From positions 142,746,247 to 142,810,246 of the forward strand of contig NC_081412.1 in the NCBI RefSeq assembly GCF_030272615.1: DNA of 64,000 bases. The letters are read 5' to 3'. Within the stretch, counting starts at the first letter, position 1. Every line of letters starts with the position of its first letter. Origin of the DNA: Cryptomeria japonica (lineage: Eukaryota > Streptophyta > Pinopsida > Cupressales > Cupressaceae). The notes under the pieces are model-generated. The model had not been told where the DNA came from. It saw only the letters and a program-made list of their open reading frames with translations, and made no database searches. The translations under genes were made by a program, and so were the position numbers. Positions 54,835 to 64,000 of the stretch are shown here, piece after piece.

Positions 54835-57097
54835 CATTGGCTATTCTCATGAAAATATTATTGAAATTCCACTTCATCTGGGATAGAGCATTCTTCCATG
54901 ATTCTAGTATGTTGTTTGTATACTCAGAGGTAGACAACAGCTAGGAATATAATTCTTCCATTGAATCTAGCATGCAGGTTTTAGGAGTAGAAAGAATAGC
55001 TTCTGCACTGGAGTAGGCTTTCTGAAGAATGTCAATCTATGAGGTGAGTTGGCTCTTGAGCTCTCTTAGAGATTGGAATCTCTTAGCTCTCTCATTATCA
55101 TTCCTGTTTAATCTGTCATGCAATTCATCGATAGACCGGTTAAAGGCATGAATAGAGTTTTGGATTGGGACATATGCCTTGCATAACCTTTCTATTTCCT
55201 ACTCAATTTCAACTTGATTCTTAGAAATATCAAAATAAAAGAAAGTAATATTGGAGGTAGAGGCAAGATACTTTCCTCCATATTTAATAGCTTTCTTTAA
55301 CAGACTGCCATTATGAGATAAAGCCATTTTTCTATTTTCAATGTGCTTAGCCAATTTACCTCCATATGCCTTCTTGTGGCTCTTCTTAGTAGATATTTGA
55401 GCAGCATCTTCAAGTGCTTTGATTTGATTAGATGCATATGCAACTAACTAACCAAGCTTGCTGATAGGAGTTGGAAGATGTGCGACAGAGGTTTCCAGTA
55501 GTAATCCAAACAAAATTTCTACTGCATTCTTGATTGTCTCTGCCTCAATTCTTTGCTCTTTCAATCTCTTCTTGTGTGCATGATATTGCATAACATTAGC
55601 AATATTCATCATTTCAGATGCACTCAAGGTATTCATGTCAATAGGTCCTAAAATACTTAAAGAGTCTTCATCATCATCATCAAGTAGTTCTGGCTTTGTC
55701 AGTTCAGGGGGTGTGCTCTTAATGATGGCTCTTTCTGTGTTCTTCTCCGTTGTATCTTATGTTTTCTAAGTAAAGGCTTCCTCAATAGACTCCTTTTGAG
55801 TAGTCTCAATGACTGGTGGAGATTTGGGTTTCTCCAGTTGTTCAGTTGCTAGTTCACTAACCTCTTTTAGTTGATTACCCAATTGATCACCTGATGTAAC
55901 CTGTACTTCTATGATTGTAGGACGATCCATATCTGGTGCAGTAATGTCTCTAGATAGGTCTACTATTGTCTCCATCAACAAGAATAATGGAATCATCCTT
56001 CTTCTTGGTTGGATAGACTACGTCAGCTTGAACAATTTCATCTTCATCCATTTTTGGTCGAGGAACATCTTCTGTGGTATCATCCTTACTACTTGAGTGG
56101 ATGACGTCTTCCCTCTTTTTGATTATATAGGCTAGTTGATGTGTCTCAAACTCAACAATTGACCTTTTTGCATTAAGAAGCTTCAGTCTTCTTACTTTAA
56201 AATCAAAATATGCTTTGTATTCCTCAATTAAAGCACTAATTCCATTTGATGATAGATTGGGAAAATACTGTACAAATACTTCATCAAAAATCTTCTTTTC
56301 TAATTGAATGGCTTCTTCCCATTTATCTAAAAAAGTATTATACAAAGAGACTGAAATATCTTGCTCCAAATCATGTGAAATCTACTATAATGACCCAAGT
56401 AGGTTATTACCTATCGGAGTATTTGCTTATGCTCATATTCAGTAAAAGAATCATAATGTTCTTTGACATTGTCAAACCTGTTTCTTCCCAATGACTTCAT
56501 TGTTCTCTCAAATATTGTGTCAGGTTTGTAAGTGGCAATGTCTATAGGTGTAGTTGCCTTTGGCACTACCTTTACCTTCTTAGGTGTTCTGCCTGTTGCT
56601 TTTTCCTTCTTAGGTTCTTCTTCAAAATCTGTACCCTTAGACTCTGGTTGCAGAATTAGTTTCCTATTCCTCTTCTTTGGGGCACTCTCCTTCTTCTCAG
56701 ATATTTTACGTGTTGGTTCCTTCTTGGTTAGGATACTCCAAGTCACCCTTGTAGTCTTCTTCACAAGATATTTTTCATCACATTTCTTTTGCTTTCCTTT
56801 TGCTTTTTCTACAGGTGCATTACCGGTTTTAGTTGGTGCAGCTTGGACTGCTAAGATGTCCAATTTTGCCTTCTTTTTGTCTTTGGGTGATGCTAATAGA
56901 GTATTAGCATAGCCAACCAGTAAGTCATGATTGACCTCGTAGCTCTTATCTTCCATCTCTTCCTTCCTTGGTTCAATTGCTTGCATCCAGTTGTTAGTCT
57001 CAAATTTTGATTCCCCTTTTATCCCTTGGAAGAAAATAACAACTCTGTCTGTAAAAGAGAGACTGGGAAAAAGGAACTTCAGAGCAACATATGACAA
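54835..57097 (-). pseudogene. OrfB, C-terminal half
   Basis: I do not recognise the protein. The front part (57097-56411) reads FFQGIKGESKFETNNWMQAI, EPRKEEMEDKSYEVNHDLLV and YANTLLASPKDKKKAKL, then becomes lysine-rich (KGKQKKC, PKKRNRKLILQ, RTPKKVKVVPK), basic enough for nuclear targeting. The middle (56369-55950, after a frameshift) is helical and charged (FLDKWEEAIQLEKKIFDEVF). The rest to 54835 is acidic then coiled-coil-like (ALEDAAQISTKKSHKKAYGG, LNRNDNERAKRFQSLRELKS). At least three frameshifts and several stops occur. The sequence ends shortly before the element tail. Confidence 0.6.
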
Positions 57098-57918
57098 GGT
57101 TTAATTAACCTTCTACGCTTCAAACTTATCCAAATTTCAGGTGGGTACACCTCTTGTGAACTAAATTCACACTTTAAAAGATAGATCCATAGTAAACCAG
57201 TCCGAAAACCAGTGAATCTATTCACCTTAAAACTAATAGAAACAAAGAAATAAAGCTTAATGCTCATATTCAATGTTGATCCACAAGATATGTAAAAAGA
57301 TAACTAGTGCCTTATCCAGGCCACAGAGTCATCTAAGTTTAAACAATAATCCCACAATTAGACATCTCCACACATCCCATCACCTCGGCTTCTATAAACC
57401 CCACATACGCTTGACATATATAAAAGTTTATCCTTATCAAACTAGAAAGCATTCATCAGATTCAAAGTTTCTAAACAAGTAACTTACTGATAGAGATATT
57501 TCTTGCGTATTTAATTTCCCTCCTAAAGAGAAAAGCTAAGAAACACACCTATAAAAGATTGCCTTACAATCCATGCTCAAATGAACAACCCTAAATTACT
57601 CAGATTGAGACTAGTAAATATTTGCAAGCACACCCGAAGACAACACAAATTCTAGGCTCAAAATTGATGGTCTATATATTGATATTAATTTTAGAAAATA
57701 TTACAAAAACATTAGTGTGTTCTCTATATGACTAGAAAATCCTAGATATATTTCTGCAGAGTTTTCTTACAATTTCTTGTGAACCCCTATTTTTATAGTC
57801 TTGGTATCCATTTATAATAACATGGATGCATCCAAAGCTTTGGACTTCCCTAGGAAAGTTACAATCACAATCTCTTTCAAAAGGCAGTTACAAGTCTCTT
57901 TCTATTTCAGAGGCCTTT
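57098..57918 (-). other. 3' non-coding end of OrfA-2
   Basis: Non-coding, AT-rich. The minus strand has a TATAAAAA box at 57788-57797, 120 bases past the OrfA-2 coding end, paralleling TATAAAAG after OrfA-1. A sequence GGTTAATTAAA near 57098-57112 is also found as GGGGTTAATTAAA at 19525-19537 after OrfA-1, and may mark the end of the unit. Close by, at 57058-57080, a pyrimidine run ending CAG precedes the OrfB frame. Confidence 0.45.
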
Positions 57919-60900
57919 TCAATCGGTAGCTCTTTCTACAATGTCTTCTAACTGTCCCAGAGCATCTTCCAACTGTTCTAGAGCATTTGCTTCTTGCACT
58001 GCATACTTTTTGGACCACTCTTGGAAAACATCATCAGTAGGCCATGAGTGGCTAACAATCTTCTTTTTTAATTTTAACAGCTTCTTCCAAGAGTTCCTCA
58101 CTTTCTTCATCTTTGACTCTAAAAAACCGTAATGTGATTTTATCTTTTCAATTTCCTCAATTATTTTGACAAACAAAGAGGTGTCATCTTTGTTGATTAT
58201 TTCATTTACCCTTAGAGACAAGTTGGCTCCCAACTCATCAAGTCACACTTGTCTGTCCTTTAACTGATTTTGGTTGACAAAACCCCCAGGAAACAGTTCA
58301 AATTTGTGCTCGATATATTCCTTTCTATACAAATTAGCCTTTCTTTCCACATTGGCTTTCCCTTCTGCCAGCTTTGTCAAACCTTTGGTCAATTCACATG
58401 TGGATTTGATGGTGGCATTAGATTTGGCTTCATCATAAGATACACACATAAACTCTAAGTCTACTTCTCTTGGTATCCACTTATTCAAAATAGGCTCTAG
58501 AATAGCCTTGTCCTCATTTTCCTCACAAAGAGTGTCCAAAATCCTCTTCATATTTATGTGCATTGTGGAAGCATCAACTGTATCAACAAAACTCAAAATT
58601 GTAGCCTTTATCTTCTCCTCATACTTATTTGCAAATAAGGCTTGAGCCTGTTTCATATTTTCTGACTCATGTTGGAAGGTCTCAACTGGTTGGAAACTAG
58701 AAGGCATAGGAGAAGGAGGGAATTCTATAATAGGATTGGTAGGAGGAGGTCTTACTGGAGATGAAGACATCACTAAGGTAGAGGACTCACCACCTTGGTG
58801 TCGTCCTGCCAACTGACTCTCAAGTCTAGCAATGATAGTGTCCTTGCTGGCTACCTCCTTTTTGGCTTCATTATAAGCCTTTAAAATTGTCTCCAACTTG
58901 AACTGGAGATCAACCTTTTCTTTTGCTTCCTTCTCTGCTACTGCCACACTAAACTTGGCAATCTCCAAGATTGTACTGGTAGCTTCCACCACCCTTGTAT
59001 CTTGCACTCTTCTCACTACCATACCTCCTAGGAGATTAGATCCTAAGGTATCTTTTCTTCTTCTATCTTCATCCCTCTTGAGGGACCACATGACCAAAGA
59101 AGCATTATCCTTGCTAAATGTCACTCCTTTCATTGGCTTGGTTTCTTTTTTGGCTGCTTCAAGAACCAATGCATTGGCTATATCCCATTCAGGGAGGATT
59201 AGCACACCAACCTTTGATACCATCTCCCTTCCAGCTTCAGGAGTAATAGTTTTGAACTCTTCCATCATCTCCTACTTTATTTCTTCTTCCACTTGGGATG
59301 CATCCTTGAGAGGTTGTTCATTTATCCTTTGCTCACATCTAGACTTGAATTGATCAATATTTTGTTTCCATACAAATTGCATTAAAGCCCCTGATGTGAC
59401 AAAATTGTTGTCAGCTAGGAACTCTTCACTAGCTTGTTTGATAGTGATGTCCAATTCCTCTCCCTTTAACTCACCATCAGTTATATCCATTTTTGCATTG
59501 GGTGGTTCTTCTGGCATTCCTTCTCAAGTCTCATTATATGTGTATGTAATCTCACCAAGACTCCCTAACTGTAGCAATTTCTTAGCCACCGCTTGCTCAT
59601 CTCCAATGTGAACAGGGGATTGAGATGGGGAGTATTGAGGTTCATCAGTTTCAACTTCTTTACATGTCCTCTGCCTTTTAGACAAATCCTGAATCTCAAT
59701 AATATCTTCAATGGCCCTTTTCCCTCTGGAAGTAGAAGGTTCATTTGACACTGGCATCATTACAGTGTACTTAGACTTCTTCTGCATTGTATAGTTACTT
59801 GGTGGAATAGCCTTAGTAAAGGCAGGCTTGGCTAGGACCAATTTAGCCATATCAAGATCATTCTGCATTATGGCCTCTCTCTTCTCCTTCAGGGTTTGCA
59901 TTAAATCCTCAAAATAAAGAATTAAGAATTTAATCTTTTCCTCAAATGGGGTAAAACTAGAAAGGGGATCATAACTAGAATCAAATTGGTGGATAAATCA
60001 AGAGCTCTTTTGTATGCAACCCACTTTTCTTTTCTTAGCTCCTACTCATCTAAACTAAATTCATTTCTGATCAAATCTTTAGGAAACTGAAATTGATGAG
60101 GCCTGATCTTACATACTGCCCTCTTTCTGAACATGCCATTGAAGAAATCTTTAATGTCGGCACACCTTGATACTGTAGTTGATAACATGTATGGTTTAAA
60201 GAATTCTTCAAAGTACTTCCATCCACCTTTGGTTATTACAAAATGATGAGCCATGGTGATGGTTGGGAAAATTGTCCCTTTACCCCTGTTAGTCAGTTTG
60301 GCTTCCTGCACTCCTCCTATCTATCTCAACATCTTTGCAATCCCTATCTTCAATGGAACCTGATAAGGTAGTAGGTAGGGGGTTCCTCTAAAACCATATA
60401 CTCTAAAGATAGTAGAAACAGGATACAAATACCTATCTCCCCAATTATGAACAATCTTGATTTCCTCTGTAAACTCTTTGGGCCTAAGGAATTCTAAGAG
60501 AGCCTTGGGTATCCTAGGGTTTTCCATACATATGAGAACTCTAATCTTAGATGAAAAGCATCTATCAAACTTCAAAAAATTGGCATCCTCTCTATCCAAG
60601 ATAGAATGGTACTCCATAGTTGCACGGGCATCTCTTCTTTGTCTTTGACCTTAACCAGGTCCATCTCTTTTGCAAAATAATTAGCCCCTTTGAATAGAAA
60701 CATATGCATTAACAAGGAGTACCATCCAAAGGGCTTATCTACCTTACTATTTTTATTCCCTACAAGGCCTGTATGGATAGCATCTATGAGGAAAGGAGAA
60801 AAGTCAAATGTTATGGCCAAGGAAGGGTTCAAAATTTGGGCAATCATTAGCATGTAATGGACTGGCATGTTTTTATCGGTATCTTCTCCAAAAATTTGAC

Positions 60901-61495
60901 ACAGTGTCCAGTACATACCCTTAGCTCTCAAAGTGAACAAATTCAGGGAAAATGGTTCCATTGTGCTAGGGCCTACAACTATTAATCCCCCTATTTTGAC
61001 AAAAAAATCTCTCAATGGGCCACTCCTAAGATGTTCTCTTTGTGCATTATAAACCTGAGCTAATGCCTCAAAATTAATAGGCTCTAGATAATTCGAAGCT
61101 TCACTAAGCTTGAAAACATTTCTAAATTCTTCATCTTTGATTTCAACAAGGGTTGATCCCTTCATGTTTTTGATACATTTGGCAGCAGGGTCATAACTTT
61201 GTGTGATTAGGATCAACAAATCAACATCCATGAACACACCAGGGACCACAAGCTTCCCCACATCTAAATTCTTGATACTATTCATAGGGGAAGGGGCATG
61301 TCTCTGACCAAAACCCGCTTTAAACAAACTGAGACAAGATATCCCTATTTCAAGGTCCCTCAACCAATTTCCTTTATCATATAAACCATCCCCAATTTTC
61401 AAACGAGGGTTTTTTGGTACTAACTCTTTAGCCCTAGCCCTGACATTGGTTGACATGGTTAACTGCTCTAGGAAATCATCACATATATTCCGGTC
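57919..61495 (-). pseudogene. OrfA-2: nearly complete copy of the unrecognised OrfA family
   Basis: About 1,190 codons with two frameshifts (near 60600 and 60030) and in-frame stops (about 60320, 59522, 59270, 58241). The first Met in frame is 61456, but homology with OrfA-1 starts upstream at 61495 (NICDDFLEQL). The front half is globular and hydrophobic (GKLVVPGVFMDVDLL, IKDEEFRNVFKL, PFSLNLFTLRAKGMYWTLCQ, GWYSLLMHMFLFKGANYF, FPKDLIRNEF). A basic stretch follows (SRGKRAIEDIIEIQDLSKRQ), then FVWKQNIDQFKSR, EMMEEFKTIT and a long coiled-coil-like tail (VAVAEKEAKEKVDLQFKLET) ending near 57919. No catalytic or nucleic-acid-binding motif is recognisable. It lies inside OrfB. The function is unknown. 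Confidence 0.75.
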
Positions 61496-62990
61496 CTAGT
61501 AATTTACCTTCCCTATTAATTCTTGTTTGGGTACCATCTTGGAAGTATGTAACTATGCCAATTATCAGTCAAAGCAATCTTCTAACAGAACAAGACCACA
61601 ATTCAAAAAATTTCTAGCAATGGGTAAACAAGAACAAGAAAACCTAATTTTAGCTTGAAGAACTCTACTTTGCACCAACTCTCTTCGCAACTGCTTCTTT
61701 GATATGATACCCTCATTCAATTGATGCGTGAATACATATGAAAATTTAGCTCCTTAACTGTGACATTAACACCGCATGCTTCGGCCGTCTCTTCAGAATT
61801 GAATTCATGAAAGAATTCAAAAATTTAGCTCCAACGGGTCAGAACAGCTCTGAGTATTTTTTCTTTTTTCACTTTCGCCATTTTGCAAAGCATAAGATCC
61901 TCACATGTTCATCCAGCGAAGCTATGTGAGTCGTCCGATTAGATAGAACTTGCATGGCCTTTACCTTCTTGACTTTTCTCATCTAGCAACGAGCTGAAAA
62001 TCCTTTCGCTATTTTGCAGATGGTAACCATCGTGCATTTTAACCCAGCAAAGCTGTGCTAGCCATCCAATTAACTATAACTTAATCGGTCTTTACACTAT
62101 CTTGACCTAGCAGTTTATATCACTAACTACGCTCAAAGCGGTTAATGCTAACCATTTTCACAACTTCACAAATAGTAATAGCCTTGCATCTTAGAGTTGT
62201 GAAAAAGTGCCTGCTGTAGGATCCTCCTTAAGATGTGTGTTCTTTAAACAACTTTAAAATCGGCAGATGTGGGCCCTCTAAATCAATGCCACCCTTTTCA
62301 ACATTCGATCCCTTAAAAAATAATGTGTCAACTTATTACTCACTAAAAATCTTCAGTGGGATCCACTTCTAAAACTGCCATCTGTTCCTGACAGGTTACC
62401 TCTTTGTTGGCGATATGATTCATTCTACTTGTTGGGCCCACCACTTGGTCGCCAAGTTTGTTCTTTAATTTATTGGATCTCTCAGCCACGTGTGATTTTC
62501 TGATTAGCCACCTAAAACACCTAGACTACTAACCTGGAATGCTATGTCATTTCACTATTTCGCAATCAATAAACCATGAGAATCTCCCTACTGTGAATCA
62601 ATGCGGGCCATTGATCTCTTTCAAACCTGATCACCTTTTAGCCAAGGGAGAAGTCCTCACTGCTCGGTCCCGCCAAACCTTTTTGCTATTTCATGATAGG
62701 TAACTTGTGGGCATGTTGACTTTGCGAATCCATGTGGGTCGTCTGATTGACTGAGAGTTGCACGATAGTTATAAGGCCTGACAAACATTAGGAAAAGGCA
62801 TATGAAATAGGCGTAAAATTTTACAAATATTTAATGACCGCCTAGGCAAATAACAATGGGGGGACACTCACACGACTAAGGGACCCATCACTTAAGTGAA
62901 TAAAGTAATGCATAATTAGAAGCCAAAGGGTTTTTATCAGACATTACAGTGATTAAAACCTAAACCCCTAAACCCCTTTGGACTTAAAAT
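61496..62990 (-). other. 5' non-coding region of OrfA-2
   Basis: No gene. Three diverged copies of a block of about 100 bp are visible on the plus strand at about 61870-61975, 62003-62105 and 62684-62775 (shared elements CGCTATTTTGCA, CAGCGAAGCTATGTGAG, GTCGTCCGATTA, AACTT). At 62956-62976 is CTAAACCCCTAAACCCC, a telomere-like box; OrfA-1 has the reverse-strand equivalent at 6892-6912. I take this as the start of the unit. Confidence 0.55.
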
Positions 62991-63035
62991 AGTTTGAAGC
63001 AACAAGGGCATACCTGACTCAAAACTTTCACTCTT

Positions 63036-64000
63036 TTAGCCAATTATGGAAACAAGAAAATCCATTTTTAAACAGTGATAATGCAAGCAAAAGTCAATGG
63101 TAACTGTGAAGACTATGTCTTTTTCAAAGTGTTTTACCACATCTTTAGGTAACCTCATTCTCAAGCTCATCTTCTTTTGGAATTCATTAAAGTACCTATT
63201 CGTGGCAACTGAAAAATTATTCTTCACAGCCTTAATGTTGTTCTTGATTCGTGCATTGATCGGTTGTTCTTTGGACCATTCAATATCCCCTATACCCAAT
63301 AGAAAGTTCTGAAAGTAGAAAAATAACCCAGTTAATAGCTAACCATATTTGAACTTCTCATAATTGTCCTTCTTAATGGATTTCAAATTTTGAAATAGTT
63401 GGAGTCTGATAGCTTCACAAATATCATAGTCTGCATTATCAATTATCATTCTATGTGTTGTATGAATTGTTGCGGATGGAACACTGTTAAGTCTACTAGA
63501 GTAAAACACTCGGTAGCCTATCACCATTGCTTCAAGCTTCACCATAGGGTCCCTAATATTGTTGATAGAAAAAGAACACCTATCGGATGTAGAACCGGTT
63601 AACTTGAAGATAGTATCTTTTGAAATTCTCCTCAATGCAGGAACTTCACCAGTTGAGCAATAACTCGTTACAACCCTAATAGCCTCCTTGGTTATTGTGT
63701 GAGTCCTCTCCAGATACATATTCTCTCCATGGACTCGACTCAGAATTATTCTTATGTGTTCATCCTCAAAGTCTTCAAGAAAGTAGGCGGCATTATGAAA
63801 CCCTGTTTCAAAAACCCTAGCATATTTAGTTTCAATCTTTCCGTCCTTATCAGCTGAGTATAGATGTGAAGAGTTCCCAAATCTTCAATTTTACAGTCTA
63901 TATAGCCGGACAAATCACCTTTGACCACGACACCACTCAGGACTTGCGACAATGCATTATAAGACATAATCTCATCTGCCTTTAGAGCTTCCTCAAGATG
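63036..64000 (-). pseudogene. OrfB, N-terminal half (continues beyond the window)
   Basis: The frame is open to the right edge (HLEEALKADEIMSYNALSQV), so the start is not in the window. It goes on with LERTHTITKEAIRVVTSYCS, GEVPALRRISKDTIFKLTGS, VKLEAMVIGYRVFYSSRLNS, HRMIIDNADYDICEAIRLQL, then KYG, a stop, LLTGLFFYFQNF and WSKEQPINARIKNNIKAVKN, ending near KDIVFTVTID at about 63080. Frameshifts lie near 63740 and a stop near 63340. Its continuation is probably the C-terminal half at 57097, from which it is separated by OrfA-2. I recognise no known enzyme. Confidence 0.6.

Larger units (their letters stand above)
53473..64000 (-). mobile_element. OrfB element: non-autonomous copia-like LTR element (partial, with OrfA-2 inside)
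   Basis: The 3' LTR lies at 53473-54553, the polypurine tract at 54554-54565 and the 3' tail at 54724-54750. Upstream on the minus strand is OrfB, which continues to the right edge, so the 5' LTR is outside the window. There is no gag, protease, integrase or RT in what can be seen. The tail, tract and LTR motifs are those of Cop-1 and Cop-2. The OrfA-2 unit lies in the middle of it. Confidence 0.75.

Noticed and set aside
56532-56912. Hydrophobic open frame on the plus strand opposite OrfB
   Set aside because: It is the antisense shadow of the lysine-rich part of OrfB; Lys codons read backwards give Phe and Leu.
58898-59353. Open frame on the plus strand opposite OrfA-2
   Set aside because: It is an antisense shadow of the coiled-coil part and has no match in OrfA-1.
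1-64000. tRNA, rRNA or other structural RNA genes
   Set aside because: I saw no cloverleaf-like sequence with A and B boxes and no rRNA signature; the TGGTATCAGAG matches are primer-binding sites only.

Overview
The window is retrotransposon-derived nuclear DNA from a land plant. It is AT-rich, I found no host gene, rRNA or tRNA gene, and nearly every base I can assign belongs to a decayed, nested LTR retrotransposon. The priming sites (TGGTATCAGAG type), the plant-style Ty3/gypsy and Ty1/copia polyproteins, and the depth of nesting of old stop-riddled copies suggest a large, slowly purged genome such as a gymnosperm. The species is inference only.

Layout. TRG-1 (1-769, minus) is the 5' end of a non-autonomous gag-only LTR element. 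Gyp-1 (770-6611, plus) is a Ty3/gypsy copy whose extra RNase H lies between protease and RT. OrfA-1 (6.9-19 kb, plus) is a diverged copy of an ORF family I do not recognise, split by a complete copia element, Cop-1 (9653-17263, target duplication TATGG). Gyp-2 (20.1-30.3 kb, plus) is a G-patch gypsy fragment whose RT is split by a second copia, Cop-2 (22664-29844, target duplication TGAAT/TGAAA). From 30.3 to 47.2 kb lies Gyp-3 (minus), a G-patch gypsy with its extra RNase H between RT/RNase H and integrase. Its 3' LTR is split by TRG-2 (31427-36507, minus, target duplication ATAAT), the youngest insertion: its two 482-bp LTRs differ at about seven positions by eye. A purine-rich minisatellite (47.3-47.7 kb) follows. 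Gyp-4 (48.1-50.9 kb, minus) is a gag-protease remnant with a putative long LTR. From 53.5 kb to the right edge is a minus-strand LTR element carrying a second unrecognised ORF (OrfB). A second copy of the OrfA family, OrfA-2 (57.1-63.0 kb, minus), lies between the two halves of OrfB.

How it fits together. The autonomous machinery is copia (Cop-1, Cop-2) and gypsy (Gyp-1 to Gyp-4). Three kinds of unit lack it. TRG elements keep gag and protease but replace integrase, RT and RNase H with an acidic tail. The OrfB element has the same 3' tail, polypurine tract and LTR landmarks as Cop-1 and Cop-2, so it is probably mobilised in trans by that copia family. OrfA units carry a protein of roughly 1,100-1,200 residues with a globular front half and a charged, coiled-coil back half, conserved between two copies about 50 kb apart on opposite strands. 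OrfA and OrfB are the best candidates here for something not well described. Nearly all coding regions carry stops or frameshifts, so this is a record of past activity rather than a set of working genes.
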